Shown in pieces: positions 9,218 to 18,409 of a DNA stretch of 64,000 bases; positions within the stretch are counted from its first letter, which is position 1; each line of letters opens with the position of its first letter. This DNA is from Cytobacillus sp. IB215665 (GTDB lineage Bacteria; Bacillota; Bacilli; Bacillales; SM2101): contig NZ_JAXBME010000008.1 in assembly GCF_033963835.1 (NCBI RefSeq), positions 30,282-94,281 on the forward strand. The letters are read 5' to 3'. The position numbers were made by a program, and so were the translations under genes. Below the pieces are notes generated by a model. That model was not told the origin of the DNA, did not search any database, and saw only the letters and a list, made by a program, of their open reading frames with translations.

Positions 9218-10441
9218 GTGTTTATCATTTCAATTAAAAATAGAAATCTACTAATCATGTGGTTTGCAAACTTTTTTGTTGCTGCAAGTGCCACAATGAT
9301 CATGCCATTCTTATCCCTTTTCATTGAAACGATGGGGGATTTTTCTGCTGACTATGTACAACGTTGGGCTGGTTTTGTATTTGGAATAACTTTTTTAACT
9401 GCTTTTTTTATGTCTCCCATATGGGGAAGGTTTGGAGACAAACATGGTCATAAAAAGGTTCTGTTAATATCGGGGTCAGGAATTGCGCTATGTACTCTAT
9501 TAATAGCATTTGTTCAAAGTGTTGAGCAACTTTTTACTTTACGTCTTTTGATGGGAGTAGTGACAGGCTTTATTCCCACCTCCTTAGCTCTTATATCTGC
9601 ACAAACTCCGAAAGAAGAAGCAGGTAAGACTTTAGGTACATTACAAATGGGTACTGTTTCAGGAGGGCTCTTCGGTCCTTTGTTAGGTGGTTTATTAGCT
9701 GATGCTGTGGGCTTCCAATACACTTTCATTCTTACATCAGCTGGTATATTACTAGCTACAATTGTCGTTTTACTTGGAATTAAAGAAGTTAGACAAAGTA
9801 AGAAGAAAGATAAACAACAAACATACTCAAGAAAAGAGGTACTTACCCATATCTTACACCAGCCAATACTCATTACCATTCTCTTAGTAACTACTTTGAT
9901 CCAAATTGCGAATTTCAGCGTTCAGCCTTTGCTAGCATTATACGTCATTGACCTTACCAGTGGATCAAATATAGCATTTTTAGCAGGTATGGCTTTTTCT
10001 GCAACGGGCTTCGGTAACTTACTAGCAACAAGACAATGGGGAAATTTAGGTGATAAAATTGGTCATGAAAAAGTACTTGTCCTTCTTCTAGTATTTTCTT
10101 CTGTTACATTTATTCCACAAGGATTTGCAAATTCATTTTGGCAACTTGTTGTTGCTAGATTTATTTTCGGTATAGCAGTAGGTGGTCTAATCCCCTGCAC
10201 AACTGCATATATCCGTCAAGTCTCACCGGTTGCTATGCAAGGTGAAGTACTAGGATACAATGTTAGTTTTCGGTTTTTAGGTAATGTCATCGGACCAATG
10301 ATGGGTGGAGTGTTATCTGGTTATTTTGGCATATCTTCTGTATTTTTTGTTACTTCAGTATTATTTCTACTTGCTGCATGTATACTGTGGGGAGCTATTC
10401 ATTATGTAAACAGACACCCCGAAAAGGCTCACTATTCATAG
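9218..10441 (+). CDS. yuxJ: Major facilitator superfamily exporter (YuxJ-like)
   Basis: About 407 residues with twelve predicted transmembrane segments and the MFS motif A loop GRFGDKHGHKKVL; the repeat in the second half is NLGDKIGHEKVL. Multidrug/efflux-type MFS, placed after kapB as in B. subtilis. The start is doubtful: the GTG at 9218 is the last three bases of the likely Shine-Dalgarno AGAGGTG. The codon with correct spacing (9227) is ATT, and the next ATG (9257) would cut into the first transmembrane segment. Substrate unknown. Confidence 0.8.
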   Translation: MFIISIKNRNLLIMWFANFFVAASATMIMPFLSLFIETMGDFSADYVQRWAGFVFGITFLTAFFMSPIWGRFGDKHGHKKVLLISGSGIALCTLLIAFVQSVEQLFTLRLLMGVVTGFIPTSLALISAQTPKEEAGKTLGTLQMGTVSGGLFGPLLGGLLADAVGFQYTFILTSAGILLATIVVLLGIKEVRQSKKKDKQQTYSRKEVLTHILHQPILITILLVTTLIQIANFSVQPLLALYVIDLTSGSNIAFLAGMAFSATGFGNLLATRQWGNLGDKIGHEKVLVLLLVFSSVTFIPQGFANSFWQLVVARFIFGIAVGGLIPCTTAYIRQVSPVAMQGEVLGYNVSFRFLGNVIGPMMGGVLSGYFGISSVFFVTSVLFLLAACILWGAIHYVNRHPEKAHYS

Positions 10442-10463
10442 TGAATAGATCTAGTTTTTTTCA

Positions 10464-10626
10464 AAAGGCTGTTTTTGCATTGATTTGATTGCTGCTTTTC
10501 ATCTATAGATATTAGCACGTATACAATCACATTCGTGGCATCTTTTTCTACATTTAATATTAAAGAGTTCTCATAATAATGTTCATTTTTAGGAAAAATA
10601 TGAACAAAGGTTACGAAAAGAGCCTT
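10464..10626 (+). repeat. Family A repeat (copy 2, complete)
   Basis: Well-preserved copy: left end AAAGGCTGTTTTTGCATTGA, internal ATTCGTGGCATCTTTTTCTA, right end AACAAAGGTTACGAAAAGAG followed by CC. Lies directly downstream of the exporter gene. Confidence 0.8.
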
Positions 10627-10701
10627 CAGAAAAAAAAATATGTGCACAAATCAACCAGGATAATAGCCTACTTTCTTCCTATATAAAGAATGGTTATAAT
10701 C

Positions 10702-10737
10702 CTAAAAAAAAACAAAGAATAAATTTATTCTTTGTTT
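10702..10737 (-). terminator. Palindromic hairpin with flanking A/T runs
   Basis: Perfect 13-bp inverted repeat AACAAAGAATAAA / TTTATTCTTTGTT preceded by nine A residues, so it reads as a terminator on the minus strand, although the flanking genes are both on the plus strand. It may act on both strands. Confidence 0.5.
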
Positions 10738-10800
10738 GAGTCTAACAGTAAAAACACATATAATGTTCTTTAGAGAACTGAGGACATAAGGAGGAAAGTT

Positions 10801-11235
10801 ATGAAAAACGTTGTCATTCATAAAATGGTGAAGTTTATTTTAACCGAAGGACACCTTAAGGGGTACTGGGATAAACATGGTCATGATTTAGATTTTGGTT
10901 CTTTAACGAATGAGCAACTCGTGAGCTTGGCGAAAAAAGTTTTGAATAATGCCTCTCATAGTCAACTTGAGCAACATGTTGTTGGCCGTGGCTGGCGGAC
11001 GGAAGATGAAACAGTTGGAAAGCTTTTACTGGAAGATAATGCAGAAAAAGATGAACATATTGAAGTGATTGATACATCCGTCTCTGGCTCTAAATCAAAA
11101 AAACTACTAATCGACAGATTGTTAAAAGTCGATTGTGAGAAAGGCGACTTTTCTTTTTTTGTCGAAGACTTAAATATTGATATAACAGCACTTGTATGTC
11201 CAAAATGTGGTGGAAAAGTTATCGCTGACAACTAG
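10801..11235 (+). CDS. Hypothetical protein with C-terminal CxxC zinc knuckle
   Basis: 144 residues, soluble. N-terminal part is mixed helical (MVKFILTEGHLKGYWDKHGH), the centre is charged, and the C-terminus ends with ALVCPKCGGKVIAD, half of a zinc ribbon. AAGGAGG lies just upstream of the ATG. 34 bases separate it from the NhaD-type antiporter gene, so the two are probably co-transcribed. I do not recognise the family and propose no function. Confidence 0.7.
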   Translation: MKNVVIHKMVKFILTEGHLKGYWDKHGHDLDFGSLTNEQLVSLAKKVLNNASHSQLEQHVVGRGWRTEDETVGKLLLEDNAEKDEHIEVIDTSVSGSKSKKLLIDRLLKVDCEKGDFSFFVEDLNIDITALVCPKCGGKVIADN

Positions 11236-11269
11236 AAGCTACAGATAAATATTAGAGGAGTGAATATCA

Positions 11270-12598
11270 TTGTATGAAGCAGTAACAACGGGAGTAAGTG
11301 ACTTCCAATATTTTGCAGCTATTGCGATATTTTTAATATCGTATGCATTTATCATTACAGAAAAAATTAACCGTGCTGTCATCGCCCTATTAGGTGCTGG
11401 ATTAATGATCTTTTTAGGCATCGTTGATTTAGAAGCAGCGTATGAGCACCATATTGAATGGGAAACTATTACCTTATTAATTGGTATGATGATTCTTGTT
11501 TCTATTACGAGTCAATCAGGAGTTTTCCAATATGTTGCCATTAAAACGGCAAAACTAGCTAAAGGGAAGCCGATGAATATCCTACTTGCGCTTTCACTGT
11601 TGACTGCAGTAGGTTCAGCATTTTTAGATAATGTAACGACAGTATTACTAATCGTACCTGTTACATTTTCTATTACACGAATTTTGAAAGTAAATCCAGT
11701 TCCTTTTTTAATTTCAGAAATCATCTTTTCGAATATCGGTGGTACTGCAACACTTGTTGGTGACCCTCCGAACATTATGATTGGTTCAGCAAACTCACAT
11801 TTAACGTTTAATATGTTTTTAGTTAATCTAGCTCCAATCGTGCTTGTGATTATGGCTGTTACTTTTGTAATTATCTACTTTATCTATCGAAAACAAATGA
11901 AGGCAGACCCAGCTCTTATTGATAAATTAATGAACTTGAATGAAAAAGATTACATAAAAGACACTGTTTTAATGAAAAAATCATTATCAGTGCTTCTTTT
12001 GACAATCTTAGGTTTCTTTGTACTTCATAGTATCTTCCATATTCCTGCGGCAGTTATTGCAATGGCTGGAGCAACATTGTTAATGCTAATTGGTGTGAAA
12101 GAGCATGATTTAGAAGAAGTATTTGCATCTGTTGAATGGGTAACAATCTTCTTCTTCGTAGGTTTGTTTACATTAGTAGGTGGACTTATTGATATTGGTT
12201 TAATTGGAAGCTTAGCTGAAAAAGCACTAGAGGTAACAGGTGGAGATATTGGTACAGCGTCTCTTTTAATACTTTGGGTATCAGGTGTTGCTTCTGCAAC
12301 AATTGATAACATTCCTTTCGTTGCTACGATGATTCCATTAATTCAAGATATGGCAATTGGAATGGGCTTAACTCCAGCTTCACCAGAAATAGATGTATTA
12401 TGGTGGTCACTCGCTCTTGGTGCTTGTTTAGGTGGAAATGGTACACTTATTGGAGCATCTGCAAACGTTATTGTAGCTGGTATGGCATCTAGAGAAGGTA
12501 AAGGATTTAGCTATATTGAATTCTTAAAAATTGGTGCACCGATTACAATCGTTTCACTTATCATCGCACATGCATATGTTTGGTTGAGATTTTTATAA
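11270..12598 (+). CDS. nhaD: NhaD/ArsB-type (SLC13-like) ion permease
   Basis: 442 residues, about eleven to twelve transmembrane segments. Signature loops of the ion-transporter superfamily occur twice: SNIGGTATLVGDPPNIMIG in the first half and GGNGTLIGASANVIVAG in the second; SGVASATIDNIPFVA is typical of NhaD-like antiporters. TTG start ten bases after GGAGTG. Probably a Na+/H+ antiporter for pH and sodium homeostasis, but arsenite or other anion transport cannot be excluded by eye. No arsR or arsC nearby, which favours NhaD. Confidence 0.75.
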   Translation: MYEAVTTGVSDFQYFAAIAIFLISYAFIITEKINRAVIALLGAGLMIFLGIVDLEAAYEHHIEWETITLLIGMMILVSITSQSGVFQYVAIKTAKLAKGKPMNILLALSLLTAVGSAFLDNVTTVLLIVPVTFSITRILKVNPVPFLISEIIFSNIGGTATLVGDPPNIMIGSANSHLTFNMFLVNLAPIVLVIMAVTFVIIYFIYRKQMKADPALIDKLMNLNEKDYIKDTVLMKKSLSVLLLTILGFFVLHSIFHIPAAVIAMAGATLLMLIGVKEHDLEEVFASVEWVTIFFFVGLFTLVGGLIDIGLIGSLAEKALEVTGGDIGTASLLILWVSGVASATIDNIPFVATMIPLIQDMAIGMGLTPASPEIDVLWWSLALGACLGGNGTLIGASANVIVAGMASREGKGFSYIEFLKIGAPITIVSLIIAHAYVWLRFL

Positions 12599-12615
12599 TA
12601 TCTAAAAGCTTTTTT

Positions 12616-12660
12616 AAGAGGAGATTGATCACTTATTATTGATCAATCTCCTCTTTTTAT
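12616..12660 (+). terminator. Intrinsic terminator of the nhaD-type gene
   Basis: Stem AGAGGAGATTGATCA / TGATCAATCTCCTCT (15 bp) with an 8-base loop and TTTTTAT after it. Confidence 0.92.
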
Positions 12661-12748
12661 TGCGTTGGGGCTATTCATAAAGCTTTGTCGCTATTGTTCC
12701 TAAACTAGTTAATAAATATGTCACGCGATCGTCTTAGCTTTATAGAAG

Positions 12749-13131
12749 AAAAAATGCCACGAACTCGCATATATACGTATGTACGAACAACAGCAATTAG
12801 TTCGAGAAGAGGGTTAACAAAGGCTCTTTTCTTTTTCTTTTTGCTATTGTTATTTAATTAAAGCAACTCCATTAGATGTACTATGTCTTCATCCGAGCTA
12901 AAGAAAAGATGCCACGAACTCGCATTATATACGTATTTAATTGCTTAGCACGCACAACAACAATTAGTTCGAGAAGAGGGTTAACAAAGGCTCTTTTCTT
13001 TTTTGCTATTGTTATTAATTAAAGCAACTCCATTAGATGTACTATGTCTTCATCCGAGCTAAAGAAAAGATGCCACAAACTCACATATATACGTATGTAC
13101 GAACAACAGCAATTAGTTCGAGAAAAGGGTC
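12749..13131 (-). repeat. Tandem block of family A repeat cores (2.5 units of about 155 bp)
   Basis: Three direct repeats begin near 12749, 12903 and 13063, each with GATGCCAC(G/A)AACTC(G/A)CA, an ATATATACGTAT stretch and AGCAATTAGTTCGAGAAGAG; units 1 and 2 continue through TTAACAAAGGCTCTTTTCTT and CAACTCCATTAGATGTACTA almost identically. The core is family A in reverse orientation. The third unit is broken. No ORF is conserved between units. The remaining 13132-13406 holds only AT-rich sequence with possible promoter elements around 13282-13324. Confidence 0.85.
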
Positions 13132-13406
13132 AAAAATTTTCTGTTGCTATTAAAGTTAAATTGAAGCAGCTAGATGGTGGATTTATTCAATGTTGTTTCA
13201 AACAAGGAAACACCCAGCCAACACTAATAAAATACATTTTAAAGCAATGAAATAATACATCACATAATTTCCCACAATTCCTTGATAATTCTTTGACAAT
13301 ATTGCCTATAATATAAAATATAAGTAATGTCTAAGCCCACAATGTCACGATCGAATGGGAGGTTAGCCCTTTTCTTAACACCTTAAAAAAAGTTATAATG
13401 ATATTA

Positions 13407-13440
13407 CCATAAGGGGCGTAAATGCATACGCCTCTTATGG
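13407..13440 (+). promoter_or_regulatory. Leader hairpin upstream of cssR
   Basis: Arms CCATAAGGGGCGTA and TACGCCTCTTATGG pair over 14 bases in RNA (one G-U) around a 6-base loop, ending about 33 bases before the cssR start. No T-run follows, so it is not a terminator; it could stabilise the mRNA or be an operator. Confidence 0.6.
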
Positions 13441-13473
13441 TTGTGAAGACATATATGAGGAGGCTTTTTTCCA

Positions 13474-14145
13474 TTGAGTTATTCGATATATCTAGTTGAG
13501 GATGAAATGAATTTAAACCAAATATTATCTACGTATTTGCAAAATGAGGGGTGGCATGTAAAATCGTTTCATACAGGACTTGACGCTAAAAACTCAATAA
13601 AAGATCAGCCAAACCTATGGATTTTAGATATAATGCTCCCAGATATAGATGGCTATGAATTAATTAAAGCGATTAAAGAGCACGATGAACAAACACCGGT
13701 TATTTTTATTTCAGCTCGTGATGAAGATCTAGACCGTATCATTGGATTGGAATTAGGAAGTGATGATTACTTAGCTAAACCGTTTTTACCAAAAGAGTTA
13801 GTTATCCGCGCAAAAAAACTATTAACTAGAGTTTATGGTAAGCAAACGGTCCATAATGCCATTCATTATGGAAATTATGTGATTAACGAAGAAAAACGAA
13901 CTGTACACAAAGAAAATGAAGAAGTTGTACTATCATCAAAGGAATTTGATTTATTATTATTATTTGTTAAAAACATAGGGCAAGCATTTTCCCGTGAACA
14001 AGTTCTTGATTATATTTGGGGAAGTGATTACTTCGGTTCGGACAGAGTTGTTGATGATTTAGTACGGAGAGTTCGCAAAAAGGTTACAGAATTGCGTGTT
14101 GAAACATTATATGGTTTCGGATATCGAACGGTTGAAGCAACATGA
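13474..14145 (+). CDS. cssR: CssR, secretion-stress response regulator
   Basis: 223 residues, OmpR family. Receiver with VEDEMNLNQIL, phosphoacceptor in LWILDIMLPDIDGY, FISARDEDLDRIIGLELGSD and LAKPFLPKEL; winged helix ends DRVVDDLVRRVRKK and YGFGYRTVEA. The sequence tracks B. subtilis CssR closely along its whole length. TTG start with GAGGAGG nine bases upstream. Overlaps cssS by four bases. CssR activates quality-control protease genes (htrA/htrB) when misfolded secreted protein accumulates; those genes are not in this window. Confidence 0.9.
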   Translation: MSYSIYLVEDEMNLNQILSTYLQNEGWHVKSFHTGLDAKNSIKDQPNLWILDIMLPDIDGYELIKAIKEHDEQTPVIFISARDEDLDRIIGLELGSDDYLAKPFLPKELVIRAKKLLTRVYGKQTVHNAIHYGNYVINEEKRTVHKENEEVVLSSKEFDLLLLFVKNIGQAFSREQVLDYIWGSDYFGSDRVVDDLVRRVRKKVTELRVETLYGFGYRTVEAT

Positions 14146-15494
14146 AAAATTGGCCCCTGTCAATTCAAATTTCTATTGTATTTGCTGGATTAATCATCTT
14201 TATCGGAGTGACATTAGTTACATTTATTCCTAACACACTGAACTCTTTTTTTACAAACGAAATTTTCACGACAATTGAAAACTCACAGCTACAAATGACA
14301 AATAATTATACGCCTTCGGAAAACTCACTTGAACAACAACAAAGTGAGCAAAATGCTCGCTCCGTAAACCACGTTGTGTTAGATGCCAGGGGAAACACTA
14401 TTGAAAACGCTATCCTTCCAATACAAACATTAACTAACATGTACATTAATGCTCGGAATCAAAAGGAAGGAACTGCTCGTTATGAAACACTTGTTCAAGG
14501 ACAGACGATCTATTACACCATTAGTAAAATACAGATATTGCGACCAAAGGGTGTTGAACAAGGTTTTATAATTTCTTTTATGTGGGATTCATACCGTAAA
14601 GAGCTAGTACACACACTATTTTCTCGGCTAGTACAATTGATGTTATTCGTCTTAATTGGTGGACTCTTATTAGCATTTTTGTTTGCTAAATGGCTATCAA
14701 AACCTATTGTTCAAATGAAAGAGCATGTGCATCATATTGCAAACAGACAGTGGGATGAACCTATGATTGTTGAACGGCAAGATGAAATAGGAGTTTTATC
14801 TCAATCGATAGAAAAAATGAGAGTACAACTAAAAGAGCAGGATAAAGCGCAACAAACCATGCTTCAACACGTATCTCACGATTTAAAAACACCAGTGATG
14901 GTCATACGAAGCTTTGCTCAAGCAATTCGTGACGGTATTTATCCAAATGGTACGATAGAACAAACTGCTGAAACGATTGAAAACGAATCGAAGAGATTAG
15001 AAACTAAAATTAAGGACTTACTGTATCTTACTAAGCTCAATTATCTCGCCCAGCAGCCAACTATGGATGAAACATTTAATGTAAAAGAGGTCATTGAAGA
15101 AGTTTATTCGCAATTCCAGCTTCAACGAGCAGATATTCAATTTGAACTATCTCTTTTAAGCATTACGATAACTGGTGATCGAGAGCAATGGAGAATAGCC
15201 TTTGAAAATATTATTGATAATGCCTTAAGATATGTGAACAATATAATCAAAATTACGATGAATAAAGAATATGGGCAAATAATTATTTCTATTTGGAACG
15301 ATGGACCCACTATTCCAGATGATGAGGTCGAAGACTTATTTAAGCCCTATACGAAAGGTAAGCAAGGAAATTTTGGCCTTGGGTTGACTATTGTAAAACG
15401 AATCGTAGATATACACAATGCAGAAATTACTGTCTTTAATAGGAATCATGGTGTGGAGTTTTTATTTCGAATTCCTCTATCGAATAATGAATAA
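14142..15494 (+). CDS. cssS: CssS, secretion-stress sensor histidine kinase
   Basis: 450 residues. Transmembrane segment about 9-29, extracytoplasmic domain to about 163, second transmembrane segment about 165-187, HAMP with KWLSKPIVQMKEHVHHI, phosphoacceptor His246 in HVSHDLKTPVMVIRS, N box IIDNALRYV, and GNFGLGLTIVKRI. The HDLKTPVMVIR stretch and the FAQAIRDGIYPNG that follows match CssS of B. subtilis. ATG overlaps the cssR stop. Senses accumulated exported protein at the membrane-wall interface. Confidence 0.9.
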   Translation: MKNWPLSIQISIVFAGLIIFIGVTLVTFIPNTLNSFFTNEIFTTIENSQLQMTNNYTPSENSLEQQQSEQNARSVNHVVLDARGNTIENAILPIQTLTNMYINARNQKEGTARYETLVQGQTIYYTISKIQILRPKGVEQGFIISFMWDSYRKELVHTLFSRLVQLMLFVLIGGLLLAFLFAKWLSKPIVQMKEHVHHIANRQWDEPMIVERQDEIGVLSQSIEKMRVQLKEQDKAQQTMLQHVSHDLKTPVMVIRSFAQAIRDGIYPNGTIEQTAETIENESKRLETKIKDLLYLTKLNYLAQQPTMDETFNVKEVIEEVYSQFQLQRADIQFELSLLSITITGDREQWRIAFENIIDNALRYVNNIIKITMNKEYGQIIISIWNDGPTIPDDEVEDLFKPYTKGKQGNFGLGLTIVKRIVDIHNAEITVFNRNHGVEFLFRIPLSNNE

Positions 15495-15498
15495 GTTA

Positions 15499-15582
15499 TT
15501 ATTTTCGCAATAGAATCACTGCAAATAACAGGTAAAATAAAAGAAATATAAGGACTGGAATAACTAACTTAAGTTCCACCAT
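15499..15582 (-). CDS. 27-residue membrane peptide convergent with cssS
   Basis: Short reading frame: MVELKLVIPVL then IFLLFYLLFAVILLRK and TAA. One transmembrane helix of about 20 residues with a short acidic N-terminus and a basic C-terminus. AAGGAGAG sits five bases before the ATG, a strong binding site for so short a frame. It ends four bases from the cssS stop on the opposite strand. Length and form fit small regulatory membrane peptides, but I do not recognise the family. Its upstream gap contains the palindrome TTGTTAACAA. Confidence 0.6.
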   Translation of the reverse strand: MVELKLVIPVLIFLLFYLLFAVILLRK

Positions 15583-15790
15583 TATAACTCTCCTTATCAC
15601 TTGAAAATTGTTAACAATATGAAGGGACCGCAACCTTAGTTTAACAAACAGTATTAAGGAGAGTATAAACTACTTGTAAGAATATTATTAAGATTGTTAA
15701 TTTTAGACTCGTCCTCCTCCCTAAAATATATTCGTATGTTTCCTTCCACGAAAACAATGACAAGCATAGAAAAAACAAAATTCGCAATAT

Positions 15791-15819
15791 TTGACATTTT
15801 TCTTCATTTAAAATATAAT
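15791..15819 (+). promoter_or_regulatory. Consensus sigma-A promoter for the GGDEF-EAL gene
   Basis: TTGACA, 17-base spacer, TATAAT, placed 38 bases before the ATG at 15858. Both hexamers are exact matches, so strong housekeeping expression is expected. Confidence 0.85.
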
Positions 15820-15857
15820 AAATTCTGGGAATATATTTTTTCCGAGGAGATCGATAT

Positions 15858-18380
15858 ATGACAATGAATAAATTAAACATTCATTTAAGCAAAGAAGAAC
15901 AACAATTCTCTGTTTTTACTTTTATCGCTTCCGTTATTTTTATGATTGCAGTGTTTTTTTTTAACAATACTCATGTCATCTCTGAACAATTCTACTTTCC
16001 TATTTATATTATTGTTGGATTTATTTGTATAGCAATAACCACTACTATTTCAACACAAAACGGATTTATTCCACCCTCAAAAATGTCACGACGTCAATTA
16101 TACATAAGTGCTACTTTTTGGACTCTCTCATTATTAAATCTATTTCGGCTCTTGTCTTATGATGGAATGCCTCAGTTTATAGTCACTCATTCCATAGAAA
16201 CATCTGCTTGGTTCTGGATAATCATCCAAGTGTTGTTAGCTTCATCATTATTTGTTATTTATTATTCTAATGATTTAGTACTGATCACGCATAAAAAGTG
16301 GATTATATATAGTATTTCTACACTGGTATCAGTTATCTTATTTATGTCACTTTCTAACTGGGCTGTTCATTTTCCTAAGTTATACGAATCGAATGGTGGC
16401 ATAACACCGATACATAGGCTTCTAACATACATTGTATGCTTGTTCTATTTTGGAACTATCGTTATACTCCACAAACGTTACCGATCTGTTAAGATGTATT
16501 CATATTTAATAATCATTAACGCACTAATCATGTTTATACTCGGTCAATTGTTGGTTACATTTTCGCACTACCACCATGATTTAATAAACCTCCTTGGACA
16601 CATATATTTTCTTATCGGAACTCTTTTCATGTTGAAAGGAATATACCTTACAACAATAGCAGGACCAATGAATCAACAGCGAAGAGTAGAAAAGGCACTC
16701 TATACAAATGAAAAGAAACTATCCGTCATTGTTGAAACAATTCCAAGTTCAATTATTATTGTAAATCGAGAGGGTGACCTGACATTTATTAACCCTGCCT
16801 TTGAAAGCTTAATCGGTTTAAAAAAAGAAGATATTTTACAAAAAAACGTCGCTGACCCCTTTTGGAAAATATCTAAACTAGATGGTACACCTATCCTTAG
16901 TAGTCAATTTATTTACGAACCTATATTAACAACTAAAACTGCTATTATGAATAAACACTGCTTTCTTGAACGTGGTGATGGTCATAAGCTAGTTCTTTCT
17001 GTTAATGCGGCTCCTATATTTGATGACAACCATGAAATTACAAATATTATATATTCATTAAATGACATTACTGCATATTGGCAAGCACAAAACAAGATTA
17101 ATGAACTTGCCTATTACGATGAATTGACACACCTACCAAACCGACAATTATTTATTAATAAAGTGAGGCAAGCAATAAAAAATCAGATACTTGGCAAGAA
17201 TATCGTCATTTTGTATATAAATTTAGACCGTTTCGAAAACGTAAATCATTCTCTTGGACATGATATAGGTGATTTGTTTTTACAAACGATTGCTAAAAGG
17301 CTTAATTCACTAACAAATGACCAAATTTCGGTTGCAAAGGTAAGTGCTGCTTTTGCAGTCTTGATTGAAGGAATTCAAGAAAAACATGCAGATAAATATG
17401 CACAAGATATTTTATCAACAATTCAAGAACCCATCGTAGCCAAAGGGTTCACTTTCCATATTACAGCTAGTATTGGAATCGCAATATATCCAAATCATGG
17501 AACAGATGTAGACACTCTTATAAAAAATGCTAGTACTGCACTATATAAGGCAAAAGAGGTCGGGAATACATTTAAGACTTTTGATCAAGAGATGACGAAA
17601 GAGGCATATGAACAAATCATGATCGAAAGCGAATTAAGAAATGCGATTGAAAGAAATGAATTAACATTGCATTATCAACCTCAAATTAATGTTTTATCTG
17701 GAGAAATAGTAGGCGTCGAAGCATTGATAAGATGGGTTCATCCGCAAAGAGGATACATATCTCCAGCAACATTTATTCCTATTGCTGAAAAGACAGGATT
17801 AATAGTACCTTTAGGACAATGGGTGTTAGAAACAACTTGCCAACAACTGAAAAAATGGCATAACAAAGGGTTTGATACATTAAAAGCATCTGTTAATTTA
17901 TCGATGCGCCAATTCTTTCAACATAACCTAAGGGACACAGTTCAACAAGCTTTAAATAAATCACAGCTTGACCCATATTTCCTTGAACTAGAAGTAACAG
18001 AAAGTGTAACAATCGATATAGATAGAGCACTAAATGTACTTGATGATTTAAAAAAAATCGGCGTTCAAATCGCAATTGATGATTTCGGTACAGGCTATAG
18101 TTCTCTAAGTCATATAAAAAATTTCCCAGTAGATAAATTAAAAATTGATAAATCTTTTATATGTGATATAACAAATAATCCGAAAGATGCTGCTATTGTC
18201 TCTAGTATTACAACAATGGCCCAACAGTTAAACCTTAAGGTCATAGCAGAAGGCGTCGAAACTGAGGAACAAGTGAGATACTTAGATAAATTACGATGTC
18301 ATACAATTCAAGGTTATTACTATAGTAAACCGATAACAGCAGCATCTTTTGAAGACTTGCTAAAACCTCAAGTATCATAA
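15858..18380 (+). CDS. Membrane PAS-GGDEF-EAL protein, likely c-di-GMP phosphodiesterase
   Basis: 840 residues. The first 270 contain about eight transmembrane helices (a MASE-like sensor), then a PAS domain (about 280-400, VETIPSSIIIVNREGDL), a GGDEF domain (about 415-570, YYDELTHLPNRQLF) and an EAL domain (about 585-835). The GGDEF motif is degenerate: it reads VAKVSAAFAVLIEG where ARLGGDEFAVLL is expected, so cyclase activity is unlikely. The EAL side is intact: VGVEALIRW, NLSMRQF, IDDFGTGYSSL, LKIDKSFI, IAEGVET. Predicted to hydrolyse c-di-GMP, with the degenerate GGDEF possibly a GTP-sensing domain. GAGGAG precedes the ATG. Confidence 0.9.
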   Translation: MTMNKLNIHLSKEEQQFSVFTFIASVIFMIAVFFFNNTHVISEQFYFPIYIIVGFICIAITTTISTQNGFIPPSKMSRRQLYISATFWTLSLLNLFRLLSYDGMPQFIVTHSIETSAWFWIIIQVLLASSLFVIYYSNDLVLITHKKWIIYSISTLVSVILFMSLSNWAVHFPKLYESNGGITPIHRLLTYIVCLFYFGTIVILHKRYRSVKMYSYLIIINALIMFILGQLLVTFSHYHHDLINLLGHIYFLIGTLFMLKGIYLTTIAGPMNQQRRVEKALYTNEKKLSVIVETIPSSIIIVNREGDLTFINPAFESLIGLKKEDILQKNVADPFWKISKLDGTPILSSQFIYEPILTTKTAIMNKHCFLERGDGHKLVLSVNAAPIFDDNHEITNIIYSLNDITAYWQAQNKINELAYYDELTHLPNRQLFINKVRQAIKNQILGKNIVILYINLDRFENVNHSLGHDIGDLFLQTIAKRLNSLTNDQISVAKVSAAFAVLIEGIQEKHADKYAQDILSTIQEPIVAKGFTFHITASIGIAIYPNHGTDVDTLIKNASTALYKAKEVGNTFKTFDQEMTKEAYEQIMIESELRNAIERNELTLHYQPQINVLSGEIVGVEALIRWVHPQRGYISPATFIPIAEKTGLIVPLGQWVLETTCQQLKKWHNKGFDTLKASVNLSMRQFFQHNLRDTVQQALNKSQLDPYFLELEVTESVTIDIDRALNVLDDLKKIGVQIAIDDFGTGYSSLSHIKNFPVDKLKIDKSFICDITNNPKDAAIVSSITTMAQQLNLKVIAEGVETEEQVRYLDKLRCHTIQGYYYSKPITAASFEDLLKPQVS

Positions 18381-18409
18381 GTTAACTCAAGAAAACTTGA
18401 ATATCGGTA

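Noticed and set aside
12749..13131. Direct repeats that could be a CRISPR array
   Set aside because: Repeat units are about 155 bases, nearly identical throughout, with no short repeat/unique spacer pattern and no cas genes.
13044..13250. 68-residue reading frame in the repeat block
   Set aside because: It runs through the third repeat unit, has no good binding site, and is not preserved in the other units.
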